Of a stretch of 64,000 nucleotides of DNA, positions 1 to 14,100 are shown in pieces; positions within the stretch are counted from its first letter, which is position 1; the number at the start of each line of letters is the position of its first letter. The notes beneath the pieces are model-generated. The model was not told the DNA's origin, searched no databases, and saw only the letters and a list, made by a program, of their open reading frames with translations. Both the position numbers and the translations under genes were made by a program. The stretch comes from Xenopus tropicalis. Its lineage: Eukaryota; Chordata; Amphibia; Anura; Pipidae. The stretch is from contig NC_030681.2 of the NCBI RefSeq assembly GCF_000004195.4, positions 138,511,506 through 138,575,505 on the forward strand, given 5' to 3'.

Positions 1-151
1 TCCGTGACTTCGGCAAATCGCGGCGCCGCGTATGCTATCCCACCGGCGATTTACATCGTAGGCAGTGGGATGGCATTTTGGGGAGATTAGTCGCCTGCAA
101 CAAGGAAGATTTGTTGTGCGGCGACTAATTTCCCCGTGTCACAGCCCTAAA
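1..151. mobile_element. PIF/Harbinger-like palindromic MITE, cut by window edge
   Basis: Shares the gagattagtcgcc and cccaccggcga modules and the cagccctaa end with the complete copy at 14144-14479. Only one half is inside the window. Confidence 0.65.
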
Positions 152-208
152 AGAAAACTATACCCCTAGAATGAATACTTAACCAACAGATAGCTTCTAT
201 TATGTTAA

Positions 209-555
209 GTGACCTATTATTATTATTAACATTTATTTATAAAGCGCCAACATATTCCGCAGCGCTGTACAATAAGTGGGTTTCATACATTGGACATACA
301 GAGTAACATATAAAGCAATCAATAACCGATACAAGAGGTGAAGAGAGTCCTGCCCAAAAGAGCTTACAATCTACAAGGAGACATACAGAGTAACATATAA
401 AGCAACCAATAACCGATACAAGAGGGGAAGAGAGCCCTGCCCAAAAGAGCTTACAATCTACAAGGAGACATACAGAGTAACATATAAAGCAACCAATAAC
501 CGATACAAGAGGTGAAGAGAGCCCTGCACAAAAGAGCTTACAATCTGCTGTGACC
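209..555 (-). repeat. L2-like LINE 3' tail with an 87-bp triplication
   Basis: Begins with (TTA)n and the module cagcgctgtacaataagtgg, the antisense of the LINE tail at 57750-57925. The unit starting acatacagagtaacatataa then repeats from 294, 381 and 468, an exact 87-bp period. Confidence 0.7.
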
Positions 556-945
556 TATTAAAGAATCGTATCAAACTGGAATATATATATATATCAGTAA
601 ATATTGCCCTTTTACATCTTTCCCATGTGCTCCCTCAGAGATCACATGATCAGAAATAATGCAGCTCTGTAACTGTACTAGGAAGAAGCATGGAAGCAAA
701 ACGCAGAACTCTGTCCATTCATTGGCTAATGTGGCATAACATGTTTGTGTGCACTGTGAACCCTATGATCCCAGGGGGCGGCCCTTAATTCTTAAAATAG
801 CAATTTTCTATTTAGGATTACCCAATAGCACATAGTATAATTTTTACGAAAATGGTTTATTTAGATAAAGCAGGGTTTTACATATGAGCTGTTTATGCAA
901 TATATTTTTATAGAGACCTAAATTGTTTGGAGGTATAGTTTTCCT
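548..945 (+). mobile_element. Unnamed MITE, copy 1
   Basis: Matches 13745-14140 in the opposite orientation: shared stretches include catcagtaaatattg-like, gtccattcattggct, tgatcccagggggcggcc and aggattacccaat. Superfamily not determined. Confidence 0.6.
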
Positions 946-1571
946 TTAATTGATTTCCTCAAAAGCATAAGTTGCCCACAACCGCACCACCAGGGCATAT
1001 TTTGTTGGGAGCCAATGAATATGAATATTGAGCAATACATAAATCAACTTCAGCTTCAGTTCACTCATAAAGTGTCACCTGAATAGTGACGTTTGGCACT
1101 GAATAAATGCGCTTTGTCATTCAAGGAATGTGTTGCTGCCAGCAAGTAAGGAGTTGCAGGGAGTTGCAGGGAGCAGGAGTTAATCTGTGGATGAGTTAAT
1201 CTGTGGAGGAGTTAATCTGTGTGGGTTAGATCTGTCTCTGAGCTGGAAGGACAAGCTCGCTCTGATCCTCTATCTGCTCCAACCAGTCTGTCTCCTGACA
1301 CAGCTCCTTGGGCAGAAGTCAGAGGCAACATATTACAGCTCCATGTTCAAAGTACAAGGGCTCTTCTAGGAAACAGCATGTTATAACCAGCACAGAGGCG
1401 GCTTCCTAAGAAATACCAAGAGCGTAGGTGCTGTGTTGTACACAATTGTACATCCTGTCTACAAACAGATGGGGAGGGAAAATAAAACTGGGTTATCAGT
1501 GGGGTTTCCATTTACCTTCTATTTGCTTAAACAGTGTTTCTAAAATCCCACTGAGGCTAAATTACTGCAGG

Positions 1572-2375
1572 TTTGTGACCCGTTATCCAGAATACATTGA
1601 ACCTGGGGTTTTCCGGGTAAGAAATCCAGAATGCTTGGAACCTGAGGTCTTCTGGGGCTTTTTATAATTTGGATCTACTAAAAATTAATTTAAACATTAA
1701 ATAAACGCAATTGGATTGTTTTGCCTCCATTAATGATTAATTATATCTTAGTTGGGATCAAGTACAGGTACTGTTTTATTATTACAGAGAAAAGGGAATC
1801 ATTTAACCATTAAATAAACCCTATAGGGCTGTTCTGCCCCCAATAAGGGGTAATTATATCTTAGTTGGGATCAAGTACAGGTACTGTTTTATTATTACAG
1901 AGAAAAGGGAATCATTTAACCATGAAATAAACCCAATAGGGCTGTTCTGCCCCCAATAAGGGGTAATTATATCTTAGTTGGGATCAAGTACAGGTACTGT
2001 TTTATTATTACAGAGAAATGTGAATCATTTAACCATTAAATAAACCCAATAGGATTGTTTTGCATCCAATAAGGGGTAATTATATCTAAGTTGGGATCAA
2101 GTACAGGTACTGTTTTATTATTACAGAGAAAAGGGAATCATTTAACCATTAAATAAACCCAATAGGATTGTTCTGCCCCCAATAAGGGGTAATTATATCT
2201 TAGTTGGGATCAAGTACAGGTACTGTTTTATTATTACAGAGAAATGTGAATCATTTAACCATTAAATAAACCCAATAGGATTGTTTTGCATCCAATAAGG
2301 GGTAATTATATCTAAGTTGGGATCAAGTACAGGTACTGTTTTATTATTAGAGAAAAAGGAAATTTTTTTTACAAA
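1572..2375 (+). mobile_element. MITE with internal 113-bp tandem array (about 6 units)
   Basis: A degenerate end (ttatccagaat, ggggttttccggg) is followed by tandem units of 113 bp. The marker gttgggatcaagtacagg recurs at 1751, 1864, 1977 and 2090. The right end appears truncated in an A/T run. Confidence 0.85.
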
Positions 2376-2874
2376 CTTGGAAGGCCCTGGCCTTCCCATC
2401 ATTTGGAGATTTCTGGTGACCCCATACTTGTACAAGGCACGGCAAATTGAAACAGTGCAGAGTTAACTGCAACCTTGCTTTTATTTTTTAACAAATAAAA
2501 ACAAAGTGTTTTGATTGGTTGCTATGGGTAACAAGGGGCATGACAACTAATGTTTTATCTGAATTTGTTTTAACCCCCCTGAACAGAAAATGCCTAAAAT
2601 ACTCCACCAAACTACCTCAGATAGAGGCAGCATTCAACACTAGGGTTATGGCCAACACACTGCCCCAAATGGCAGGCCTAATCAGCCACTGCCACATGCT
2701 GCTTCCACCTCCCGTTAGGCCTCCTATTGTGTTATAATGCCATTAAGCAATACCAAAGGTGTGTGGCATGATATCACGGGGGGGGGGGGGAGTAACCTAT
2801 ACATAAACCAATATTATCATAGGTATTTCCTTGTACTTAGTACACATATTGGATCACTTCTCTAGAAACCTGCT

Positions 2875-3060
2875 GTCAAGAAAGCTTTGAATTCTGGGAA
2901 GAACACCTCCCATAGATCCAATTTAAGCAAATAATTTTCATTCTTCTCTGTAATATTAAAACAATACCTTGTACTTGATGGTAACTAAACTGCATGAATC
3001 CATATTGGTGGCAGAACAATCCTATTGGGTTTATTTCACTTTTAAATGATTAAAAAAAAA
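2875..3060 (-). repeat. Unexpanded remnant of the 113-bp MITE family
   Basis: Contains ttaagcaaataatttt, cttgtacttgatggtaac and caatcctattgggttta without tandem copies. Ends in a poly-A run. Confidence 0.6.
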
Positions 3061-5079
3061 AAAAAAAAAAGTTTCAAAATGTCAGAACGTCTACATATTT
3101 ACCTATATATAAATGTTGAGCAAAAACATTAACACTTGCCCTGCCATATGATGGACTGGGGCAATTATAATATTATAAAATTAAGCTTCTGATTCAAGTC
3201 CATTGGACCAATTCGTCAGCTTATCTACATGTGTATGGGGGCCACTGCGATGGGCCTTCCTGTTCGATGTCTGGTCGATCCCGTCACTGTCATTTGATCG
3301 AATTAGTCCAATATTGCCCACCTTAGGTGGGCATATCTGGAAAAGATCAGCTCGTTTGGTGTGTTAAAGTTTATTTTAGTTGAACTTCTCCTTTAAATGT
3401 AAGGCATGGTATGTACAAATGTGCACTCAGTGAGTCACACAGGCAACCCCCTTCCCCATGTGTAGGCAAACTTGTGATACAGATCAAGATCTCCATTCCC
3501 CACTAACATATAAGAGGGCGGTGAGGCTCAAGTTTCTCCAGCACTGCCTTTTAATCCCACACATTCTCTAACCCTGCGTAGGAATCACAATAAAAATAAA
3601 AGACAATGTTTTACAGGTGCTATTTCACTAATCCAGGTAAGAACAAAAAAAAAAAAAGAAACCCAAACCTAATATTTTTCTTTGATAACATATAGAGCTG
3701 ACGTCAGCTACAGGTCAAGTCATACTGTTCCCAAGACAAACAATCCAACCCATTTCCTGGGATGGCTGATGGAAAATCCTGTTAAGAACACACACCCAAT
3801 TACCCAATTAAATGCTTTTACCAAAATCAGCATTCTTAGGCACACATGTCAATCACACCCATTATGCCGGAGAAAAGGGCAAGCGAGAAAATGAGAAAAG
3901 TCTCTGCCCAACCGTGCAGGTGTGCTATAGATTACTGAAAGGGAAACGCTGTGACGGAATGGGCCGCAAAGAGTTTTTCAGCTTATTTACTTATGCACAA
4001 GAGACGTGAATGAGATCACAGATTCTACACCACGGGCAAGTCAGTGGGAAACCATACATTTCCTAAAAACAGAATCTGCAGAAAAGAAAGCGTTAAACTC
4101 AAACCCAGGGCTGTACATAAACTATAGGAAAGTCACATACACTAATTTTCTCAGTCTGGTGCATAAAAGGAACAGTATACACCTAAAAACACCTTTGAGA
4201 AAAAGTTAACACAATAAATAAGACTTTGATAAACTTCTGTCTCTCTATACTGCTGGGCTGCAAGACCCTTTTCTCCTTCCCCCCAGCAGCCAATCAGCAG
4301 AACAATGGGCAGGTAAGGATAACAGCTCCCCGACACCTGCTTAAATTACTCCCATGCCCCACCTAGTGGTATATATAAGAACAGCACTCAATAGGAAAAC
4401 ACCCTAGTCCGCTCTTGACTCCTCCAGTCATGGTGGCCATACATGTCCAGATTTTAATCTTCTTCCGACAAATGTTCGGATATCGATTGTACATTTAAAT
4501 GTAGCAATCTAAAACTAACATTCAGATTGAAATTGTAGGATAAAGTCCTAAAAATAACAAATGGGAAGATGTTCTGAACATAAAATAATTGGAACAACAC
4601 TTGTACTAAAATGATGTCCCGGAAATGCATTGTAGGTCCCTCAAGGATATTGTCAGATGCACAATACACACACAGATATTATTGTTACCCAACCCATATT
4701 TTCAGTGCATATATGGCGCAGGAGAAACAATAGGTTATCTGAAAGCAGTGTCATTGTGCAGTGCTGGTTCTTTCTGAAAAGATTAGGACCAGGCGCAATG
4801 CACAAAGATGGCTGCCTACAAACCAATATAACACCTAAAAAAAAATATTGGTTCAAGAATAACATTTTAAAACGTAGAATTATTTGTAACGTATACAGTG
4901 TAATTTAGTCATAAAAACTACACCGAGAAAATCATGACAGAATCCCTATAATGAACTCAAAAAAGTCAGATGTAAATTCTGGGGGCACCAGTAAAACTCC
5001 AGAGCCAGCAAGTGGCTTGATTTTATTCAATGTAGCCAGCTCACTTGTGGATGGTTTCCCCGAAAAAGTAATGGCTTAC

Positions 5080-5132
5080 CGGAATATAATAGACGTTCAT
5101 TTTAGGAGCTTCGTTAGCAGTGAAGAGCATTC
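5080..5132 (-). CDS. nol10: nol10 exon 13 (last exon in window)
   Basis: Encodes GMLFTANEAPKMNVYYIP with the split Gly from exon 12. Acceptor CCACAG, donor GTAAGC at phase 0. The next family segment (LGPAPRWC-like) is not found downstream, so the gene continues past the window edge. Confidence 0.93.
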
Positions 5133-8100
5133 CTGTGGGGAGAGAAAACAAAGGGTGACTGAGTGCAAACTCAGTGGCTGTTTCAACTAACTGTAATTAT
5201 TCTCTATGACAAGGCACATGCAGGGAAAAGCAGCTTTAAGGTTACAAGGTTACAAGGTTACAAGCATATAAAGGCTTAAGGTGAGGTTTTCAAATTTGGT
5301 TGCAAAATACCCTCTTTAACCATCACAAATGCCCCATGGCCAAGGATGGGCAGGCAGGCATCACCCAGGGTGCCAACTAAATGCACTTAATGAGTAACTG
5401 AGCAACCCAGCTTCCCACCTACTGAGCCATCTCCAGCACCAGTCTGGGAACAGCAACATAGAAGAAAGAATTACCCAGGAATAATAGTTTCACTGGGGAA
5501 ATTCCCCCAGCAGCTGCCCTCAGAATTTAATGCACTGCACACCTGAACAAGTCGGGGCTGCAAGTGCCTGTAACATACATGCAACCCAACCAACTGAACG
5601 CAAAGTTACCCGAGTCAATACAATAAAATGTGGTCTACAGCTCTGAGCAGTCAAACACATTAATATAGGCTATTAGCGCACAGTGCACATATACCCATAC
5701 AAATCCCTACTCCCCAATCTAAATAACATGTGGGAAGGTAAAATTCAGACTATTTTCCACACTGAAAAGAACCACAGAAACACTAACAATGTCAATCAAA
5801 TGCATTTTGTATAAATTTTTGCTGCTCTGTAGCGCCCTTTGCTGTTACAACTTAGCGCAGCAAATGTAACCAGCCTTTTGCACAGGCTGGAATATTTCAG
5901 TTCATTCCACATGCTGTGACCTTTTTGGTCAATACTTTTTTGGAAATACTGTACAGACAGAACATTGGGAATTGTTGCACATCCCTTTCCTATAAGGCTT
6001 TAGCTACAGAGGGCAAATACTGGTCGATCCAAAAAAGGTAAAAGCTGACAGCAGTTCTGTACTGACAGGTACCATCATAGTTACACGCACTGGAGCTGTA
6101 CAAAGCAAAAAAACAAGGGAAAAAGATTTTTCTTTATGTTCACTATAACTGCCCACCTGAGTTCGGATAAAGGCAAACATCATTTACGTCTGCTTCTGGT
6201 TCAATAGAGGTAAATATTTTACCCTAAAAACAAAAGAGAAAAGCCAAATATTTATATTGTTGCCATCATACAAAAGTGTACATGTATACACAAAACACAG
6301 ACAAAACAACCCCAACATTTTGTTGAAAAATCTACATAATAATAACAACAATAAAAGCAACATCTGCCTACATTCTGTTATATATTTGACTGAGTTACAT
6401 TCAAAGCAAGTGGAGTTAATAACAGAGCAGAATGTATTTCATACCTGACACTACTAAATGAAGTGTACAAAAGATAAGTGAATTCTTTATCCTTATTGAC
6501 CATCCATGTCAACATACAGCCAATGGCCATACAAATGGATGAGGACAAAACCAGGAAGGTGTTTACAGCCTCTCTGCCAAATTTGCTTGTTTGGCTATTA
6601 CACGGGCCAATAAGTTGCCAACTCAAACTAGGGGGGGGACAGACTCAGCAGATTTTTTGGCCTCTGTATGGCCACCTTTACTTCCAGCTCTGCTTATGAC
6701 AAAACGATACATAAAAATCATCACATCCAAAGTTTTTAGGTTGCAGGGGGCAGTGATTTCAACAACTAGAATGATTTTTCAGTTACAGGCAGAGAAGAGA
6801 CAGAATAGGAAAGCTAATAATAATTTCAAAAACTTGAAAAGTTGCTTAAAATAAGTTACTCTACAACATACCAAGAACAAAATAAAAGGAGCACTCCCCT
6901 TTAAGCCCATTTGTTGGTTTTGGGAACTGACTCCCTTTGTATCTTCTCAGAAAAAAATGTTACAACACTTACATTATCTTTATTCCACATCTTGATGATC
7001 CTGGAGTCTGCGGATATTACAAGATCTAAAGCACTGTGAAACTGTATTGATTTGATTGGCAGCCCGTACTGGTGATCTTTAGCAATCAGAGGACGATTAG
7101 AGCGGAGGTCATACAAAACAACCTTAAGGGGAAGATTGAAAAATATGCCCACATTTATGGAGGCAAGAGGTATGGCAGCTATCATACACTGGCATTCATA
7201 TATTTAATCATCTGCGCACAGAACAAGTTATACCTTTTTAATTTATTTATAATTCACATTTTGGCCAGCTGGTGCTGAACTACAGCTCCCACTGTCACAA
7301 GCCACTTGGCTCTCTGAGAATACATATTTTAGTCTCTTTGTAGTCCAGCAACCCCCGGTTTTAAATCTTCCCACCCCACTGAAACAAGTCCAATGAATAG
7401 TGCCATGCATGGTGCTTATTTTCGGGATATATTCTATCTGCACTTGAAGTCCCTCTTCTTCCCAGATAATCTGTGCAACCACATTAATGGAAAGAAAAGA
7501 CTTTAAGCTCAAGAAGCCATCACTTTCCAATAAAACAAAGTGAGGTTGGAGTTGAATGGCTCTGCCAGCCTAAGAGGGGTTCAGAAATGGTCCCTTAGAT
7601 TCAGGAGCAGACTACCATGCTTTCCTCTAATTCTGAGCAATCATTTATGTCCCAACTGAGTGACTATATTCCTAAAATAACCATTTACAGAGGGACTGTG
7701 CCTCTTGGCCACATCATACTGGAAGTGCCAGCAAATGCCCCTTCATATAATCCTTGTAATCACCTGTCCAGTAGATGTGCCCACCGCCATGTGTAGAGGC
7801 CCATGAAATTTGAGTGCAGAAACTGATGGCAATCCTTCTACCCTGAAAGGGAATCAATGCTGAATTAGTGCATATATAATTATAGTATACACAGCTTGGC
7901 CTTTGGCACACAGGGCTCATCCTCCACCAGCATTTTCTGTAGCCAGCGGCAAATTAAATTAAATTTGACATGTTTGGGCACTCCTACCAGGTATTTGGAT
8001 TTGGCCAAATACCAAACCAAATCCTAATTTGCATATTCAAATGTCAGCAAAAACAAAAAAAACCAAAAAACAGACATCATGGGGAAAATACTGCCACCTT

Positions 8101-11100
8101 CAACTCTCCAGTGTTTAAATGTTACAAGAGTTTTAGGGTTCGGATTTCATACTGGCTGAACACTATGGATTTAGGTACAGAAGAACAGGAACAGCACCTC
8201 TTGTCTTTGTAGATTAAAATGCCTTTATTGCAAAGTTTTTTGGGGCAAACAACAACAGCAGCAACGTTTCAGGTCACATAAGACCTTTTATCAAGCTCTT
8301 TTATCAAGGTCTTATGTGACCTGAAATATTGCTGCTGTTGTTGTTTGCCCCCAAAAAAACTTTGCAATAAAGGCATTTTAATCTACAAAGACAAGAGGTG
8401 CTGTTCCTGTTCTTCTGTACCTGGATGTGCCGATGGAAAGAGGCCATTGGGGAACCTGCACTACTTTTAACTAATCACAAGGCTTGGTGCTGACTACTAC
8501 TCTCCAAACTGAACACTATGGATTTAGCCAGTTCAAGCCTCAGGATTCTGCGCATCTATAAACTTTGTGACTTTTATTATATTATGCCATAGGCATACTT
8601 ACTCCATGTCTGCTGTCACACTGCTCAGGGCACAGTCCAGCAACCCAACTCGGTTTCTTGTTCTGGGGTCCCAGCATTCCACTTTACCCTACAAAGTAAA
8701 CGGTTACAGTGTATGGTAAGGTAGGGATAACATGCATCACTTGCAATAGGCTTCAGACCTGAGTAAGAAAAGAAGCCTTAGTGCCCCAGATGTCACTACT
8801 CCTCCCTACTGGGGTTATACAATAGGTGAGGGAGTGATTTTGTTAATGGAACCCCAGATTCGAGAGCCTTGGGCTATTGCTATACAGCTTATCCAAAGAC
8901 AAAGTTTTATGGACAGAGAGATCAGTTGCACTAAGGCAGGTTAGAAACCACAGACAGCAAAACATTACCTCAGTGGTGCCTGCAGCAAATAAATGGTGAG
9001 CAGGGTTGATGTCACAAACGTTAATCTGGCTGAAAAGAAAATATTAGAAAAACTTTGAAACTTTTGTAAATTTCCTTTTCTTAAAATTTTTTTTTTAAAA
9101 AAGGTGGTAATACTACTACTACTAAAAATAATAATAATACTAATAATAATCCAATAACAACACACAATAGTATTTTTATTAACAATAATATTGCAAATTA
9201 TTAAAGGGGTAGTTCACCTTCAAATTAGCTTTTAATATTATGTAGACATTGATATTCTGAGACAATTTGCAATTGGTCTTCATTTTTTTTTATTTCTTAT
9301 TATTTTTCAATTATTTAGCTTTATGTCCAGCAGCTCTCAATTTGCTATTTTAGGAGCTTTCTGGTTGCTAGGGTCTTATTTAACCTAGCAACCCTGCAGT
9401 GGTTTAAACAAGAGATAGGAATATGAATAGAAAAGGGCCTGCATAGGAAGATAAGCAATAAAAAGTAACAATAAAAATACATTTGTATCCTCACAGAGAA
9501 AAAGTTTTTGGCTGCCGGGGTCAATGACCCCCAAGAGTCAGAAGAGAAAGGCAAATCATTCAAAAACTATAAAAAATAAATAATGAAAACCAAATACAAA
9601 GTTGCTAGGAATAGGGCATTCTATAAAATACTTAAAGCTAACTGAAAGGTGAACCACCCCTTTAATAACAATATTAGTATAAGTATGGGACCTGTTATCC
9701 AGAATGCTCGGGACCTGGGGTTTTCTGGATAAGGGATCTTTCTGTAATCTGGATCTCCAAACCTCAAGTCTGCTAATAGATGATTTAAACATTAAATAAA
9801 CCCAACAGGATTGTTCTGCCCCCAATAAGGGGTAATTATATCTAAGTTGGGATCAAGTACAGGTACTGTTTTATTATTACAGAGAAAAGGGAATCATTTA
9901 ACCATTAAATAAACCCAATAGGATTGTTTTTCCTCCAATAAGGGATAATTATATCTTAGTTGGGATCAAGTACAGGTACTGTTTTATTATTACAGAGAAA
10001 AGGGAATCATTTAACCATGAAATAAACCCAATAGGGCTGTTCTGCCCCCAATAAGGGGTAATTATATCTTAGTTGGGATCAAGTACAAGTACTGTTTTAT
10101 TATTACAGAGAAAAGGGAATCATTTAACCATTAAATAAACCCAATAGGGCTGTTCTGCCCCCAATAAGGGGTAATTATATCTTCGTTGGGATCAAGTACA
10201 GGTACTGTTTTATTATTACACAGAAAAAAAGGAAACCATTTTTAAAAATGTGAATTATTTGCTTATAATGGACTCTATGGGAGATGGCCTTTCCATAATT
10301 CGAGAACTTTCTGGATAACGGGTTTCCGGATAACGGATCTCATACCTGTAATAATAACTGTCATCAATAATATTAATAGAGAGTTTATTATATGTAGCAT
10401 ATTTCCTTAGAATCAAAGGAGGTTTAGGGTGACAGGGAAGGCCAGTATAAATATACAGTATACGCTCTCTAGTGAAAGATGCATGTAACTGCATTAAGCA
10501 GGCTATATGGTATATGTCTTGTGACATTCCGGCACCCTCTAGCGGCACAAAGAGTTTCCTAACACATCAGTTCTTTTCACTTACGAGGCGTCAGTCTGAA
10601 GAGAGTTCAGGTATCGCCCTTGCTCCAGATTTAATCTATACACCTCAGAGCTGGGAGACAAGACAAAAGACAGAATGTTAAAAGCTTTAATAATACGGAG
10701 GTCAAAAATACATGACATCCCAAGAACTGCAGCTTGGGGAGAAATCATGTGTAACTGAGAGTACACTGTCTCCCACACTGTCAGTGCAAAATAAAATATC
10801 CCATCACAGTCAGCCACACAGATGTCTACCATTCATTCTCCTTACTCCTCTGTGACTCTCCAGGTTGCTAAATAATCAAGTGAAAACTAATCCTGCAGCA
10901 TGCTGGGAAAGGAATCTGGTTAAATTGTCTTAAATGTGATAAACAGATTCCCAGTAGGTATGGCCTCTTTTTTCTAATTAGTATCCCACATGCTGAACAT
11001 AACATGCTTGACTTCAGGAGGTGTGTCATGGGTACTTTGGTGCCATGTTTTAAAGCGCCCAATATCACCCTGTGTACCGTTGCCCTAAAGTCATATTTGA

Positions 11101-14100
11101 AGAGCATGGCACTTAAATACGGTGTGACATGGGTTTACATTTGATTTACACTGTGCTTGAATTGCACATCAATGTTGTTAAAAGCTAAGTGGGACCCTGA
11201 AAACACGTTGGACCTCAATGGTGGGCTTGAACAAAAAAGTCTGAAATCTCACTGCTCTGCTGGGTCCTTTTCAATACTCTATATTCACGAGAACTTAGTA
11301 GGGGCTTCTGATCTACTCACTACCCAATCATGGTCCAGTACTCCCATTTTTCTCCCTGGAACAGACAGAGGTGTATTTATTAACATTGGAGACAAACATC
11401 ACCGGTGATGTTGCCTATAGCAACCAATCTGATCTTTGCTTTTGTTTTCTAACTTATAGGTTACCGTTCAATCCTAATTGCGGATTTGTTGCTATGGGCA
11501 TCATCACCGTTGATGTTTGTCTCCAATGTTAATAAATACGCCCCTCACTGTACACCATTATATAATATTATAGGACAATATTTAGCTGCTCTAGACTTAC
11601 AGCATAGTTGTAAGCCAGTTATTCCCCTCTTAGTGCCTCCTGCATCACAATATATGTGTGAGAAATTCCAGCATGGAAAAGCCTACAAAATGTATTTGCA
11701 TTATAAAAATGATAGGTTCTCAGCCAGGAGGCCTAATGCATTTTGGGATAGAGCCATTCATTACAGGCCATATGACTCCATGGCAATTTATGACTTAAGA
11801 CTTGTAGCCAGAAACTTGATAGGCATCCTGAATAATAACCTATTTTTTTTGTTTTTTTTTAAATAACGTTTGCTGCCTTTCATGCTAGAATAGCTGCTCA
11901 GAATAACTTACACATACATTTTACACTATTTATGTGCTACCTTTTGATTCTGCACTGCTTTATTGCATGTGATAACTGTATACTCCCCAGTTCTCTTTCA
12001 CCAGCACTGTGCAGGGCAACAGTACATTATATTTTCATTACTTTAAAACACATTCATCTTTTAGTGTTATTGTTCTTTAAAGAATGTCTCAAAGGGAGAA
12101 AGGCAACTGGTAGTATACAATTATCACACACACTAGGGCAGTGCAGAATCAAAGGTAAGTATTGTAGTATATACCAACCTTTGAGGTAACACTTCCCAAA
12201 CAGCACATAATAGGTCATTAGGTCTCATTACCTTGCACCTACAAAATACAGGTCACAGGAGGGATAGTGATAGGCAAAATCTCTGCCAAACTTTGGAATC
12301 CTCAGTCTGTAGTAACGGCCATGTTGAGAATGGAGCTCTACATATCTGTCACTCTGAAGAAAGACAATCTGGGGAGGAGAAAGAACCCAAGTGAAGACTT
12401 GTAACATCGGCTTCTCTTTTTTCCTGTTTGTAAGAGTATTAGCAAACGAATATGCAATAGCTTTTAATCATCAGACCAGTCATATTATGGCAGTCTCTCA
12501 CTGCAGAGCTGTTCCCCCATTAAAGGGAATACTGTGAACCCTTTTAACTTGAGACTGGATAGCGGCAAACAACACCAGTATTGCCTTTCTGTTCCACTGC
12601 TTCAGAAATGCAGTGTTGTGCCATTGCTAAGAATCCAAGAAACACTAGCTTCCCCCTGTGCCGCCATGTTGTTCAAGTCTGACTTCATGTCATCCGATCT
12701 ACACTGATCTAATGGGACAGTCTGTTATTGCACAGGCACACACAGCACAAGGGAAACTCATTTATCTTTTAAAATAAGGGAAATTTGCTGGCATGCACAA
12801 ATAGGGAGAGGGGTCCTTGGACATACCTTTGAATAGTCTTCTGATAAGATGTCAAACTTAACCACTGGAAAATAAGAGTTCAGACATTAGCATTGTGTAT
12901 ACACAGTAATATATGTCTACCGTATATCCACTGCTATAGTATTAGTATATACATGGGTGCCATCATTGGAAGAATCTGGTTTACAGGGGTAGTTCACCTT
13001 TAAATTAATATTTATTTGTAATTGGTTTTCATTTTTTTCTAGTTTTGCTGTTCTTTTGTTCTTAAGCTTCTCAGTTTCAACAGCTATCTGGTTGCTAGGG
13101 TCTGGTTTACCTCAGCAACAAGGCAGTGGTTCAAACGAGAGAATGGAATGAGATTAGGAGAGGGCCTGAATAGAAAGATAATGAAAATTAACAATAATGT
13201 AAGCTCACACGGCAATAGTTTTTGGCTGTTGGGGCCCAGTGTCCCCCATTTAAAAGCTGAAAAGGTGTAGAAAGTTAACATAAGGGATGAACTGCCCCTT
13301 TAAAAACAGCTAGGTAAATATGGATAAGCCCCCCTGTGCCCCCATCTGTTTAATAATAAGACCTGTGTGGTACAATGTTTCAGCAGATGGAGAACACTTC
13401 TTCTTTACTACATAATAACATAATACTTTTTTTCTGCTATGAAAAATAAGCACTGGTACTGTTTAATGTTACATTTCTGTGATAATGAGAATAAACTGCT
13501 TTTCTAACCTTCAGCATCCAAACATCTCTCAAATTTTAAAGACAGCTGGTATGTGTCATAGCAGCGGACCCGAGGCTTGTAGGTTCCTAGAAAACAATAA
13601 TTAAGACTTATGGCAAAAAGCAGACAATTGTATGCAAAAAATAAAGTTGGTATAGCAATGATATTATGGTGTGTTTCACAGTAACACCTATATATATATA
13701 TTGTAAAAACAAGCTCATATGCATATCCCTGCTTCATCTAAATAAAGCATTTCCAAAAAAATAAACTTTTTTTTAGTAGTATGTGCCATTGGGTAATCCT
13801 AAATAGAAAATTGGCATTTTAAGAATTAAGGGCCGCCCCCTGGGATCATAGGATTCACAGTGCACACAAACAAGCCAAGGCACACATACATGCTAGGCCC
13901 CATCAGCCAATGAATGGACAGAGTTCTGCCTTTTACTCCCACACTACTTCCTGTTACAGTTAGAGCTGCATTATTTCCTGTCAGCTGATCTCTGAGGGAA
14001 CACACAGCCAATCACTAAATGGCGGCTCAAGGGAAAGGATGTAAAAGGGCAATATTTACTGATATATGTATTCCAGTTTGGCAAGATTCTTTAATCTCTA

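Larger units (their letters stand above)
152..5079. other. nol10 intron 13 (partial): repeats, no exon found
   Basis: Holds a LINE tail (about 209-555), a MITE (about 548-945), a satellite-bearing MITE (1572-2375), a poly-G run near 2780, a MITE remnant (2875-3060) and gccatacat-type MITE pieces. Nothing here matches the next NOL10 segment. Short open frames have no family similarity I can see. Confidence 0.6.

Noticed and set aside
1..5079. Remaining nol10 exons
   Set aside because: No stretch encodes the next conserved NOL10 segments with suitable splice sites, so they are taken to lie outside the window.
11486..11866. 126-codon open frame on the plus strand
   Set aside because: Starts inside a palindromic MITE and ends in a poly-T/A run within a nol10 intron; no recognisable similarity.
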